Assembly (NCBI GenBank): GCA_938036545.1 | Contig: CALHQJ010000066.1 | Span: 1 to 55,799, forward strand | Source: an uncultured Clostridium sp. | GTDB taxonomy: Bacteria > Bacillota > Clostridia > Lachnospirales > Lachnospiraceae | Length of the DNA stretch: 55,799 bases | Reading direction: 5' to 3' | Shown here: piece by piece, positions 7,546 through 15,690 of the stretch | Layout: the number at the start of each line of letters is the position of its first letter | How positions within the stretch are numbered: position 1 is the first letter of the stretch | Position numbers and translations under genes: made by a program | The notes under the pieces: model-generated | Seen by the model: the letters and a program-made list of their open reading frames with translations, nothing else | What the model was told of the DNA's origin: nothing | Database searches by the model: none

Positions 7546-7881
7546 TTATTTCTCGGCTGCCAGAAAATCTTCTCTGCAAGGGGTAAAAATATCTAACAAT
7601 TTCGTATTTTCCACTGCAACGACTCCGTGAACCACGTTGGGTTCTACATGGTAAATGTCGCCGGTTCCCAGCACCTTATCTTCCTTTCCCTCTTCCTGAT
7701 AAATCAGGGAACCTTCTACAATATATCCCATCTGTTCGTGAGGATGGCTGTGTTTTGCCCCTACTGCGCCTTTTTCAAACTGAAGCTCTACTGCCATCAG
7801 GTTCTGGCTGTAAGAAATAATCTTGCGGACTACGCCTCCTCCTAAATCGGTCAATGGAACGGTCTTATTTTCTGTGTACAT
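7546..7881 (-). CDS. kdgF: KdgF-like cupin, unsaturated monouronate linearisation
   Basis: A single-domain cupin of 111 residues. The metal-binding His/Gln set is visible in KHSHPHEQMGYIVEG and NVVHGVV, and the flanking words TDLGGGVVRKI, KGAVGAKHSHPHEQ and FTPCREDFL match my memory of KdgF proteins. KdgF converts 4,5-unsaturated monouronates from pectin or alginate to the linear keto form (5-keto-4-deoxyuronate). This supplies the step expected after the GH105 hydrolase in the same window. It is first in a two-gene operon with the epimerase. If not KdgF it would be a related cupin of unknown substrate. Confidence 0.82.
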   Translation of the reverse strand: MYTENKTVPLTDLGGGVVRKIISYSQNLMAVELQFEKGAVGAKHSHPHEQMGYIVEGSLIYQEEGKEDKVLGTGDIYHVEPNVVHGVVAVENTKLLDIFTPCREDFLAAEK

Positions 7882-7916
7882 GGTAATTTTCCTCCTAGTA
7901 TTGGTTTGCTGTTCCT

Positions 7917-7946
7917 ATTATACTCTTTTTTCCTCCTGTACTGCAA
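7917..7946 (-). promoter_or_regulatory. Promoter of the kdgF operon
   Basis: On the minus strand TTGCAG (7946-7941), an 18-bp spacer, and a consensus TATAAT (7922-7917), about 35 bp before the start codon at 7881. Confidence 0.6.
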
Positions 7947-7970
7947 TCTGTTTTCTAAGGTTTTCATGTC

Positions 7971-8007
7971 AAAAAAAGACCCAGAACAGACTTTCATCTG
8001 CTCTGAG
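7971..8007 (-). terminator. guaB terminator
   Basis: cccagaacaga (7980-7990) pairs with tctgctctgag (7997-8007), followed on the minus strand by seven Ts (7977-7971). A 42-bp mobile element lies between this terminator and the guaB stop codon. Confidence 0.75.
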
Positions 8008-8027
8008 CCTTTCCCATGCATATTTTC

Positions 8028-8069
8028 GCAACAGTTCAGCCATCTATCTTCCCATGGATGAATTGTTAG
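8028..8069. mobile_element. 42-bp micro-MITE with 8-bp target duplication at the guaB stop codon
   Basis: The ends GCAACAGTTCAGCCAT and, reversed, CTAACAATTCATCCAT match at 12 of 16 positions. They flank only 10 bp of centre. The element is bordered by ATATTTTC (8020-8027) and ATATTTTT (8070-8077), a 7/8 direct repeat. It shares the AACAGTTCAGCCAT terminus with the copies at 14071 and 30784. The right duplication overlaps the guaB TAA at 8078-8076. Confidence 0.7.
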
Positions 8070-8075
8070 ATATTT

Positions 8076-9530
8076 TTAGGTGTCTACACTGTAGTTTGGA
8101 GCTTCTTTGGTAATGTGGATGTCGTGTGGATGACTTTCCTTTAAGGACGCTGCAGAAATCTTTACAAATCTGCCTGTCTCCTGAAGAGTCTTAATGTCCG
8201 CTGCTCCGCAGTATCCCATACCGGAACGAAGACCGCCTAAAAGCTGGAATACAGTATCTTCTACCAGGCCTTTGTAAGCTACACGGCCCTCTACGCCTTC
8301 TGGAACCAGCTTTTTCGCATCTGTCTGGAAGTAACGGTCCTTACTGCCGTTTTCCATAGCTGCGATTGAGCCCATGCCGCGGTATACTTTATATTTACGT
8401 CCCTGGAACAGTTCGAAATCTCCAGGGCTCTCATCACAGCCTGCAAACATGCTTCCCATCATGCAGACGCTTGCGCCTGCTGCAATTGCCTTGGTAACGT
8501 CTCCGGAATACTTAATACCGCCGTCTGCGATAATCGGAATGCCATATTCCTTTGCCACATTGTAGCAGTCCATAACTGCAGAAATCTGAGGAACGCCGAT
8601 ACCTGCAACTACACGGGTGGTACAGATAGAACCAGGTCCAATACCAACCTTAACTGTATCTGCGCCAGCCTCAATTAATGCTCTGGTTGCCTCTCCAGTA
8701 GCTACGTTTCCTGCAATTACAGGAAGATCCGGAAATGCTTCCTTAATCATTCTTACACAGCGGAGAACGTTGGCAGAATGACCGTGGGCAGAGTCTAATA
8801 CGACTACGTCTACATGAGCCTTTACCAGCGCCTCTACACGCTCTAATACGTTGGCAGTAATGCCTACTGCTGCGCCGCAGAGAAGACGTCCCTGTGCATC
8901 CTTGGCAGATAACGGATACTTAATCTGCTTTTCAATGTCCTTAATTGTAATCAGGCCTTTTAAGTTAAAGTCCTTGTCTACGATAGGCAGCTTTTCCACT
9001 CTCGCCTTGGCCAGAATCTTTTTCGCTTCCATCATGGTAGTGCCTTCCTGGGCAGTTACCAGATTCTTAGAGGTCATGCACTCTTTAATCTTCTTGGAAA
9101 AATCTTCTTCAAACTTCAGGTCGCGGTTGGTAATAATACCTACCAGCTTCTTGCCTTCTGTAATAGGTACGCCGGAAATGCGGAACTTACCCATCAGCTC
9201 GTCTGCATCCTTTAATGTATGCTCAGGAGAAAGATAAAATGGGTCGGTGATAACCCCGTTCTCAGAACGCTTTACCTTATCTACTTCCTCAGCCTGCGCC
9301 TCGATTGACATATTCTTGTGGATAATGCCGATACCGCCCTGTCTTGCCATGGCAATTGCCATACGGTGTTCGGTAACCGTATCCATGCCTGCGCTCATCA
9401 GCGGAATGTTCAGTTTGACGGTTTTTGTAAGATAAGTGGTTAAATCCACCTGGTTAGGAATTACTTCCGAATAAGACGGTACTAACAGCACGTCGTCAAA
9501 GGTAATGCCTTCGCCAATAATTGTACCCAT
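8076..9530 (-). CDS. guaB: IMP dehydrogenase
   Basis: A 484-residue enzyme oxidising IMP to XMP with NAD+, the committed step of GMP synthesis. The (beta/alpha)8 barrel is interrupted by two CBS domains (about residues 95-205). The catalytic Cys lies in the loop GIGPGSICTTR. The mobile flap and the AKKLVPEGVEGRV region follow, with the NAD/IMP-binding GGI and GGLRSGMGYCGA segments. The length is normal. It appears monocistronic, with its own promoter at 9618-9646 and terminator at 7971-8007. Confidence 0.97.
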   Translation of the reverse strand: MGTIIGEGITFDDVLLVPSYSEVIPNQVDLTTYLTKTVKLNIPLMSAGMDTVTEHRMAIAMARQGGIGIIHKNMSIEAQAEEVDKVKRSENGVITDPFYLSPEHTLKDADELMGKFRISGVPITEGKKLVGIITNRDLKFEEDFSKKIKECMTSKNLVTAQEGTTMMEAKKILAKARVEKLPIVDKDFNLKGLITIKDIEKQIKYPLSAKDAQGRLLCGAAVGITANVLERVEALVKAHVDVVVLDSAHGHSANVLRCVRMIKEAFPDLPVIAGNVATGEATRALIEAGADTVKVGIGPGSICTTRVVAGIGVPQISAVMDCYNVAKEYGIPIIADGGIKYSGDVTKAIAAGASVCMMGSMFAGCDESPGDFELFQGRKYKVYRGMGSIAAMENGSKDRYFQTDAKKLVPEGVEGRVAYKGLVEDTVFQLLGGLRSGMGYCGAADIKTLQETGRFVKISAASLKESHPHDIHITKEAPNYSVDT

Positions 9531-9617
9531 TCTAATTTCCTCTCTTTCTTATAATTTGGCAGACTGTTCTGGAACAGTCCTGTTTTTCCCTCCTGTCCGA
9601 GGGTTATTAGTAATAAA

Positions 9618-9646
9618 TACTAACAAACTTTATATTATTTGTCAAA
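9618..9646 (-). promoter_or_regulatory. guaB promoter
   Basis: On the minus strand TTGACA (9646-9641), a 17-bp spacer, and TAGTAT (9623-9618). The roughly 80-nt leader contains a short hairpin (ggactgttcc…gaacagtct, about 9557-9582). No purine-riboswitch core was seen. Confidence 0.7.
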
Positions 9647-9765
9647 CCATAATTGAAAGAAAATTCATTGTATTTACTTATCATTATCTATCATTTATCT
9701 GATAGTTTATCCAGTTAACAAAGTAATGTGTCATGAAAACAGAGTATCCAAATAGTCTAATATGC

Positions 9766-10572
9766 TTACCTTTCTGCTTTAGCCAGAGCTGCTATTTCTC
9801 CCACTCCCTTCAGCACCATCCCAGGACGGTATGCATAGGTATTCAGAGTTTCCATAGTTGATACGCCGGATAATACCAGAACCGTAGACATGCCGCTCTC
9901 CATTCCGGAAATAATGTCGGTATCCATTCTGTCTCCTACCATTACTGCATCGCCGGAATGACAGTTTAAAAGCCTTAAGCCCGTCCTCATCATCAAAGGA
10001 TTTGGCTTTCCGCAAAAATATGCTTTCGTTCCTGTCGCCATCTCAATGGGGGCAATCAATGCGCCGCAGGCAGGGGCAATTCCCGCTTCAATTGGGCCGG
10101 ACACGTCAGAATTGGCTCCAATCAGCTTTGCGCCGGAAAGCACCAGATTGGTAGCCTTTGTCAGCGTCTCCAGAGAATAGGATCTTCCCTCTCCTACTAC
10201 TACATAATCGGGATTGACATCGTTCATGGTAATCCCTGCATCATACAGCGCATTTAACAATCCGGCTTCTCCAATGGCAAATACAGAACACCCCGGAGCC
10301 TGTTCCTTTAAAAACGCAGCAGTAGCCAGCGCGCTGGTATAAAAATGTTCCTCCGGAACGTCTAACCCCATGCGGGCCAGCTTCTGATTCAGTTCTTTTG
10401 GAGTATAGCCGCTGTTATTGGTTAAAAATAAATATTCTTTCTTTTCATCGTGAAGCCATTGGATAAACTCTGCTACTCCAGGCAGAATCTGATTCCCATG
10501 GTAAATAACGCCATCCATATCACAGATAAATCCGTTTTTTTCATTAAAGTTAATCTTTTGACTTTCATTCAT
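9766..10572 (-). CDS. HAD-IIA (NagD-like) sugar-phosphate or p-nitrophenyl phosphatase
   Basis: A 268-residue cytoplasmic HAD hydrolase. Motif I is CDMDGVIYHG with the nucleophile Asp, motif II is LFLTNNSG, the conserved Lys lies in CGKPNPLMM and motif IV is MVGDRMDTDI. The C2-type cap between motifs II and III is the NagD/AraL class. The start at 10572 follows a GGGAGAAG site; the longer reading frame begins without one. Substrate is unknown: NagD-like enzymes dephosphorylate nucleotides or sugar phosphates. It has no clear functional link to its neighbours guaB and the gro genes. Confidence 0.88.
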   Translation of the reverse strand: MNESQKINFNEKNGFICDMDGVIYHGNQILPGVAEFIQWLHDEKKEYLFLTNNSGYTPKELNQKLARMGLDVPEEHFYTSALATAAFLKEQAPGCSVFAIGEAGLLNALYDAGITMNDVNPDYVVVGEGRSYSLETLTKATNLVLSGAKLIGANSDVSGPIEAGIAPACGALIAPIEMATGTKAYFCGKPNPLMMRTGLRLLNCHSGDAVMVGDRMDTDIISGMESGMSTVLVLSGVSTMETLNTYAYRPGMVLKGVGEIAALAKAER

Positions 10573-10711
10573 TTTTATCTTCTCCCTCTCTGCAGTTCTT
10601 TTTTCCAATATAACTGCTGAAAAATTTTCTTTCTATCAACAGTTTGTAAAATTCACGTGAAATTATCCACACCCTCTTTCACACTGATTCGTAAAAATTT
10701 CAGACAATCGA

Positions 10712-10748
10712 AAAACCGCCTCTCTGACCTGATATCAGAAAGGCGGCA
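10712..10748 (-). terminator. Terminator after the membrane protein gene
   Basis: The arms accgcctctctg and cagaaaggcggc enclose a 9-nt loop, and the minus strand continues with a T-run. It ends the unit groES-groEL-10753 if those genes are co-transcribed. Confidence 0.65.
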
Positions 10749-10752
10749 CTAA

Positions 10753-11250
10753 TTACATAACTACTTTTCTAGGTGATGTGTTGCGGATGCAATGAAGCAG
10801 ACTCTCATTTGGCTCGAAAATCACTTTCATTCTCTGCTGGCCGTCCTGATAGAAAAACGCATATTTTTTCACATCACTGCGTCCAGAAGAACAGTCTACC
10901 GTTTTCATTCCCTGAGCTTCATAGTCTTTTAAAACGTAAGAATCTAATGGCGCTACCATAAGCAGAGAGTCTTTATCGCACTCCATTACCTTCTTTCTCT
11001 TATTCTGGTTCATAATCCGGTCAATGGATAACTGACCATCAATGTACAGATATTCAAACTCTGTATTCAGTCTGAGCATTACAAAATATGCTGCTGCACC
11101 GACTGCAAGCAAAACCAAAATTCCAAAAATCGTGGTCACTGCAAGAAACAGGGACACTGCAAAGAGAACGCCTAACAAAATCTTGACTGCTAAAGCATAC
11201 GGCGGATTTTTACGTTTTACTAGCTGCTCTACATACGCATCTTGAATCAT
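10753..11250 (-). CDS. Small membrane protein, DUF6106-like
   Basis: A 165-residue protein with two adjacent hydrophobic helices (about residues 20-62: ALAVKILLGVLFAV, then TTIFGILVLLAVGAAAYFVML) and a cytoplasmic C-terminal domain. That domain begins EFEYLYIDGQLSIDRI and ends FEPNESLLHCI. It resembles conserved Lachnospiraceae proteins that I associate with DUF6106; function unknown. It starts 31 bp after groEL behind an AAAGGAG site with no terminator between, so co-transcription with groESL is possible. Confidence 0.75.
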   Translation of the reverse strand: MIQDAYVEQLVKRKNPPYALAVKILLGVLFAVSLFLAVTTIFGILVLLAVGAAAYFVMLRLNTEFEYLYIDGQLSIDRIMNQNKRKKVMECDKDSLLMVAPLDSYVLKDYEAQGMKTVDCSSGRSDVKKYAFFYQDGQQRMKVIFEPNESLLHCIRNTSPRKVVM

Positions 11251-11281
11251 TGGTAAACTCTCCTTTTTGCTGGGAGAATGA

Positions 11282-12904
11282 TTACATCATTCCGCCCATT
11301 CCTGCACCGGCTGGCATTGCCGGATTCTCTTCTTTAATATTAGCAACTACAGACTCAGTTGTCAATAAGGTAGATGCAACGCTGGTAGCATTCTGCAGAG
11401 CGCTTCTGGTTACCTTTGCAGGGTCTAAGATACCTGCCTGAATCATATCTACATATTCTTCCTTGTATGCGTCAAAGCCTACGCCAACTTCTGCTTCACG
11501 AACCTTGTTAATAATAACAGAGCCCTCCAGGCCTGCATTTGCAGCAATGTGGAACAATGGAGCTTCCAGAGCCTTTAAGATAATCTTAGCGCCGGTTCTC
11601 TCATCGCCTTCTATGGTATCTAACATACCCTTAACAGTCTCTGCTGCATGTACGTATGCAGAGCCGCCGCCTGCGATAATACCTTCCTCAACTGCTGCCT
11701 TGGTTGCTGCCAGAGCGTCTTCCATACGCAGCTTAGCTTCCTTCATCTCAGTCTCGGTTGCAGCGCCTACACGGATTACGGCTACGCCGCCTGCTAACTT
11801 GGCTAATCTCTCCTGTAATTTCTCTCTGTCAAAATCAGAAGTAGTTTCTTCAATCTGAGCGCGGATCTGTGCAACTCTTGCAGAAATCTCGCCCTTGTCG
11901 CCACAGCCGTCTACAATTACGGTATTTTCTTTCTGAACTTTAACAGATTTTGCACGGCCTAACTGCTCCATGGTTACTTCCTTTAAGTCTAAGCCTAACT
12001 CGTCAGAAATTACCTGGCCGCCGGTTAAGATAGCAATGTCTTTTAACATTTCTTTTCTTCTGTCGCCATATCCTGGAGCCTTTACTGCAACTACATTAAA
12101 GGTACCGCGCAGTTTATTTACGATTAAAGTGGTAAGAGCCTCGCCTTCAACATCTTCAGCAATAATCAGAAGTCTGGAACCAGTCTTTACAATCTGCTCT
12201 AACAGAGGCAGAATATCCTGAATGTTGGAAATCTTCTTATCTGTAATCAGGATGTATGGATCGTCTAAGTTAGCTTCCATCTTATCCATATCTGTGCACA
12301 TATATGCAGAAACGTATCCACGGTCAAACTGCATACCTTCTACTAAATCCAGCTCGGTCTTCATGGTCTTGGATTCTTCAATAGTAATAACGCCGTCCTT
12401 GGAAACCTTTTCCATAGCGTCTGCTACTAAATCGCCAACTTCATCATCAGAAGCGGAAATAGCTGCTACTCTTGCAATCTGCTCTTTGCCTTCGATCGGC
12501 TTGCTCATCTTGGCAATCTCTTCTACAACAGCTTCGCATGCTTTCTTCATACCCTTTCTTAATACGATTGGGTTTGCGCCTGCTGCCAGGTTCTTCATAC
12601 CTTCGTTAATCATAGCCTGAGCCAGAACGGTTGCGGTAGTTGTACCGTCGCCTGCTACGTCGTTGGTCTTGGTAGCAACCTCTTTTACTAACTGAGCGCC
12701 CATGTTTTCAAATGCATTTTCCAGTTCAATCTCTTTTGCAATGGTAACGCCGTCATTGGTAATTAAAGGAGCGCCGAAAGATTTATCTAATACTACGTTG
12801 CGTCCTTTGGGGCCTAATGTTACACGAACAGTATCTGCTAACTGGTTTACGCCAGCCTCTAATGCTTTTCTGGCTTCTACGCCGTATTTAATTTCCTTTG
12901 CCAT
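11282..12904 (-). CDS. groEL: Chaperonin GroEL
   Basis: A 540-residue 60-kDa chaperonin subunit that forms the double seven-mer folding chamber in the cytoplasm. The ATP-binding GDGTTTATVLA (about residue 85), the apical-domain segments and the C-terminal GMGGMM tail are all present; the length is standard. It lies 37 bp downstream of groES in the same transcript, under the CIRCE-controlled promoter at 13279-13307. Confidence 0.98.
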   Translation of the reverse strand: MAKEIKYGVEARKALEAGVNQLADTVRVTLGPKGRNVVLDKSFGAPLITNDGVTIAKEIELENAFENMGAQLVKEVATKTNDVAGDGTTTATVLAQAMINEGMKNLAAGANPIVLRKGMKKACEAVVEEIAKMSKPIEGKEQIARVAAISASDDEVGDLVADAMEKVSKDGVITIEESKTMKTELDLVEGMQFDRGYVSAYMCTDMDKMEANLDDPYILITDKKISNIQDILPLLEQIVKTGSRLLIIAEDVEGEALTTLIVNKLRGTFNVVAVKAPGYGDRRKEMLKDIAILTGGQVISDELGLDLKEVTMEQLGRAKSVKVQKENTVIVDGCGDKGEISARVAQIRAQIEETTSDFDREKLQERLAKLAGGVAVIRVGAATETEMKEAKLRMEDALAATKAAVEEGIIAGGGSAYVHAAETVKGMLDTIEGDERTGAKIILKALEAPLFHIAANAGLEGSVIINKVREAEVGVGFDAYKEEYVDMIQAGILDPAKVTRSALQNATSVASTLLTTESVVANIKEENPAMPAGAGMGGMM

Positions 12905-12941
12905 GGTTCATCAACCTCCAAATATAGATAATTTAATAAGT

Positions 12942-13226
12942 TTACTGGATTACTGCTAAAATGTCGTTTTGTTTTACAATTACGTACTTTTCGTCGTCAA
13001 CCTCTACATCGGTTCCGGAGTATTTAGAATAAATAACCTTATCGCCGGCCTTTACCTGCATGGTAATCTCCTTGCCGTCTACAACTCCGCCTGGGCCAAC
13101 TGCTACAACCTCAGCCTGCTGTGGCTTTTCTTTTGCCTGTCCTGGCAATACGATACCGGATTTGGTGGTTTCTTCTGCAACTAACTGTTTTAATACAACT
13201 CTGTCAAATAATGGTACTAACTTCAT
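12942..13226 (-). CDS. groES: Co-chaperonin GroES
   Basis: A 94-residue co-chaperonin that caps GroEL. It begins MKLVPLFDRVVLK, has the mobile loop around ETTKSGIVLPGQAKEKPQ and ends VIVKQNDILAVIQ. It is the first gene of the groESL operon, with promoter and HrcA operator immediately upstream. Confidence 0.98.
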   Translation of the reverse strand: MKLVPLFDRVVLKQLVAEETTKSGIVLPGQAKEKPQQAEVVAVGPGGVVDGKEITMQVKAGDKVIYSKYSGTDVEVDDEKYVIVKQNDILAVIQ

Positions 13227-13278
13227 CGTGAAAATCCTCCTTTATATCAAGCTGTTTTTCATTTCTCTCTCTGGTAAA

Positions 13279-13307
13279 GTTATAGCACTCATTATTAGCA
13301 CTGTCAA
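13279..13307 (-). promoter_or_regulatory. groESL sigma-A promoter
   Basis: On the minus strand TTGACA (13307-13302), an exact 17-bp spacer, and TATAAC (13284-13279). The -35 box lies inside the CIRCE operator, so HrcA binding blocks polymerase directly. Confidence 0.85.
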
Positions 13308-13321
13308 GAGTTGAGTGCTAA
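13295..13321. promoter_or_regulatory. CIRCE operator (HrcA site) with an extra half-site
   Basis: TTAGCACTG-N9-GAGTGCTAA (13295-13303 and 13313-13321) matches the CIRCE consensus TTAGCACTC-N9-GAGTGCTAA with one mismatch. A third half-site, TAGCACTC, sits at 13283-13290, between the -10 and -35 boxes. Confidence 0.9.
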
Positions 13322-13464
13322 TTTTATGTTTTTTTTATACTTCCATATAAAACATATCGAAAAATTCCTGTTTTTATACCTTTTCTTTTTCTTCAATCCG
13401 TATTACAATAACAGTTAATGGTAAATATTTTGATTTCAAAGCAAAAACTGAAAGGAGTTATTTT

Positions 13465-14067
13465 ATGGCTAAAAACAGATGGGGCAAGGTATTGGCATTT
13501 GTAGCAGGCGCAGGCGCCGCTGCAGCAGGCATTGCTTACTTTGCCAGATACAAATCGTTCCATAAAGCGTTAGAACGGGATTTCCACGATTTTGAAGACG
13601 AAGACTTTGAAGATGACGATCTTGACGAGGATAAGTTTGAAGACGAAGACTTTGAAGAAGAAAAGCCTGTAGACTTAAACAATCCGTCCCAGCGCAATTA
13701 CGTTTCCCTCTCTTCCAGCAAGGATGAATTTAAAGCTGCTGCCAAGGATGTGAAGGAATCTGTAGAGGATGCTGCCAGCGCCGCCAAAGACGTATTAAAG
13801 GATACGGCTGCTATTTTAAAGGATACTGCTCACGACGCCGTCAGCGCTGCTGTAGACACTGCTCATATTGCCGGAGCCGTTGTCCGCGATACCCTGGATT
13901 CCTATCGGGAAAAATATACAGAAACTGACATTTATAAAGATGAGGAAAACGCTTCCCATCTTGCAGAAGCGGCAGACGCCTTTGCAGAACAGATGGATAA
14001 AGCTGCTCACCAGCCAAAGGCTGAGGCGTCTGAAGAAACTACTACCGTAGAAGAAATCACCGAATAA
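13465..14067 (+). CDS. Acidic LEA/YtxH-like small protein
   Basis: A 200-residue protein with one N-terminal hydrophobic helix (about residues 8-28, VLAFVAGAGAAAAGIAYFA). It continues with a very acidic stretch (FEDEDFEDDDLDEDKFEDED, about 43-62) and a long Ala/Lys/Asp amphipathic helix with 11-residue-like repeats (KDVKESVEDAASAAKDV…). This resembles membrane-anchored YtxH or LEA-type stress proteins. No enzymatic motif is present. It is divergent from groESL and shares the promoter region with it. It is translated from a strong GAAAGGAG site. A stress role is inference from composition and position. Confidence 0.75.
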   Translation: MAKNRWGKVLAFVAGAGAAAAGIAYFARYKSFHKALERDFHDFEDEDFEDDDLDEDKFEDEDFEEEKPVDLNNPSQRNYVSLSSSKDEFKAAAKDVKESVEDAASAAKDVLKDTAAILKDTAHDAVSAAVDTAHIAGAVVRDTLDSYREKYTETDIYKDEENASHLAEAADAFAEQMDKAAHQPKAEASEETTTVEEITE

Positions 14068-14070
14068 TTT

Positions 14071-14139
14071 GTAACAGTACAGCCATGCGAAGATTCAGAC
14101 AGAAAAAAGCGTTAAAAGCTTGCACGGCTATACTGTTAC
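14071..14139. mobile_element. 69-bp MITE with near-perfect 8-bp target duplication
   Basis: The ends GTAACAGTACAGCCATGC and, reversed, GTAACAGTATAGCCGTGC match at 16 of 18 positions. The flanks are AATAATTT (14063-14070) and AATAATCT (14140-14147). The interior shares the word gattcagacagaaaaaagc with the element at 30784. It lies 3 bp beyond the stop codon of the gene ending at 14067. Confidence 0.8.
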
Positions 14140-14171
14140 AATAATCTCGCTGCAAACAAGCGGAAAAATAC

Positions 14172-14219
14172 ATGGCTGGAAGATGAATTGCTGCCTTTTC
14201 ATCTTCCAGCCATTTTTTA
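14172..14219. terminator. Bidirectional terminator between 13465 gene and trkH
   Basis: A 16-bp stem (14172-14187 with 14198-14213) is followed by Ts on the plus strand (tttttat) and by tattttt on the minus strand, so it serves both convergent genes. Confidence 0.85.
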
Positions 14220-14247
14220 TTGTTTCTAATTGCCTTATCTGGGTCTG

Positions 14248-15687
14248 TCAGAACTTTTTCCAGGTATCCCGTGCAAACAGCAGCAGTAGTGGGAACAGTT
14301 CCAGACGTCCTGCCAGCATGTCAAAGATCAGTACCAGCTTGGCTCCGCCTGAAAATATGGAAAAGTTGGCAGACGGGCCTACCAGCTCCAGTCCTGGTCC
14401 AATGTTGTTTAGCGTAGCGGCTACTGCCGTAAAGTTCGTAACTAAATCCAAATTGTCAAAGGCCAGCAGCAGCACCGAAAACGCAAAAATCAGCACATAG
14501 GTGATCATAAATACGTTGGTTGATCGAACCACTTCGTGCTCAATGCTTTTTCCATCCATCTTAATCTTTTTAATGCTCTTGGGATGGATGTACTGAAGCA
14601 GCTCTTTTCTGACCGTTTTCATCAAAATCAGGAATCTGGACACTTTAATTCCGCCGCCGGTACTGCCTGCACAGGCGCCTACAAACATCAGCATAACCAG
14701 AATCGTTCTGGACACCTGGGGCCACAGGTCAAAATTGGCTGTGGCATAACCGGTAGTGGTAATAATGGAAGCTACCTGAAAAGCTGCCTGCTGGAACGCA
14801 ACGGCAACATTTTCATACAAATGCCAGATATTGGCCGTAATGACTAAAATTGCCGCACCGATAATCAGCAGATACCCCTTTACCTCTTCAATTTGAAAAG
14901 CCTGTTTTGCTTTTCCCATTAAAATAAAAAAGTATGCGTTAAAATTAATTCCAAATAAAATCATAAAAATAGTAATAACTACCTGATGGTAAACGGAGTA
15001 GCTGGCTATACTGTCATTACGAATTCCAAATCCTCCTGTTCCGGCTGTACCAAAAGACAGAGTCAGGGCATCAAACAACGGCATCCGGCCAATCAGAAGC
15101 AATACAATTTCCAAAATCGTCATGCCGATATAAATTTCATATAAAATTTTAGCAGTAGAACGTACCTTGGGAACCAGACGGCTGACAGACGGGCCAGGGC
15201 TTTCCGCTTTCATAATATTCATGTGGAAACCGCCGGTCATGGGAAGGAGGGTCAGAAGGAATACCAGCACTCCCATTCCTCCAATCCAGTGGGTAAAACT
15301 TCTCCAGAACAATATGCTTCTGGGAAGTTCTTCTACAGACAGCAGAATACTGGCTCCCGTTGTAGTAAATCCGGATACGGTCTCGAACAGCGCGTCAATG
15401 GGATTGTTAATGCAGCCACTGAAGTAAAAGGGAAGTCCTCCCATAATACTTAAAACAATCCAGCTTAAAGCAACGCTGACAAAACCCTCTCTGGCAAAAA
15501 ACACCTGGCTTACCGGCTTTTTCCACGTCAGAAGCCGTCCGATAATCAGGCATAGGGCAATGGTTGCCATAAAGGACCACAGAGCGGCCTCTCCATAAAT
15601 AATGGCCACAACGGCTGAAGGTGCCATCAGGGCAGCTTCTAATATCAGCGTCCAGCCAATGATACTTCTAATAATTCCATAATTCAT
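14248..15687 (-). CDS. trkH: Potassium uptake transmembrane subunit TrkH/KtrB
   Basis: A 479-residue membrane protein of the SKT family made of four M1-P-M2 repeats. Filter-like Gly segments are visible (SGFTTTGAS, FGTAGTGGFGIRNDS, ITTTGYATANF, LNNIGPGLELVGP). It forms the K+ pathway gated by the TrkA ring. It starts 4 bp after the trkA stop with an AGGTG site inside the trkA end, so the two are translationally coupled. The length is typical of TrkH/KtrB proteins of Clostridia. Confidence 0.93.
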   Translation of the reverse strand: MNYGIIRSIIGWTLILEAALMAPSAVVAIIYGEAALWSFMATIALCLIIGRLLTWKKPVSQVFFAREGFVSVALSWIVLSIMGGLPFYFSGCINNPIDALFETVSGFTTTGASILLSVEELPRSILFWRSFTHWIGGMGVLVFLLTLLPMTGGFHMNIMKAESPGPSVSRLVPKVRSTAKILYEIYIGMTILEIVLLLIGRMPLFDALTLSFGTAGTGGFGIRNDSIASYSVYHQVVITIFMILFGINFNAYFFILMGKAKQAFQIEEVKGYLLIIGAAILVITANIWHLYENVAVAFQQAAFQVASIITTTGYATANFDLWPQVSRTILVMLMFVGACAGSTGGGIKVSRFLILMKTVRKELLQYIHPKSIKKIKMDGKSIEHEVVRSTNVFMITYVLIFAFSVLLLAFDNLDLVTNFTAVAATLNNIGPGLELVGPSANFSIFSGGAKLVLIFDMLAGRLELFPLLLLFARDTWKKF

Positions 15688-15690
15688 GGC

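Noticed and set aside
9531..9617. Purine riboswitch upstream of guaB
   Set aside because: The leader is short and lacks the conserved core; only a small hairpin is visible.
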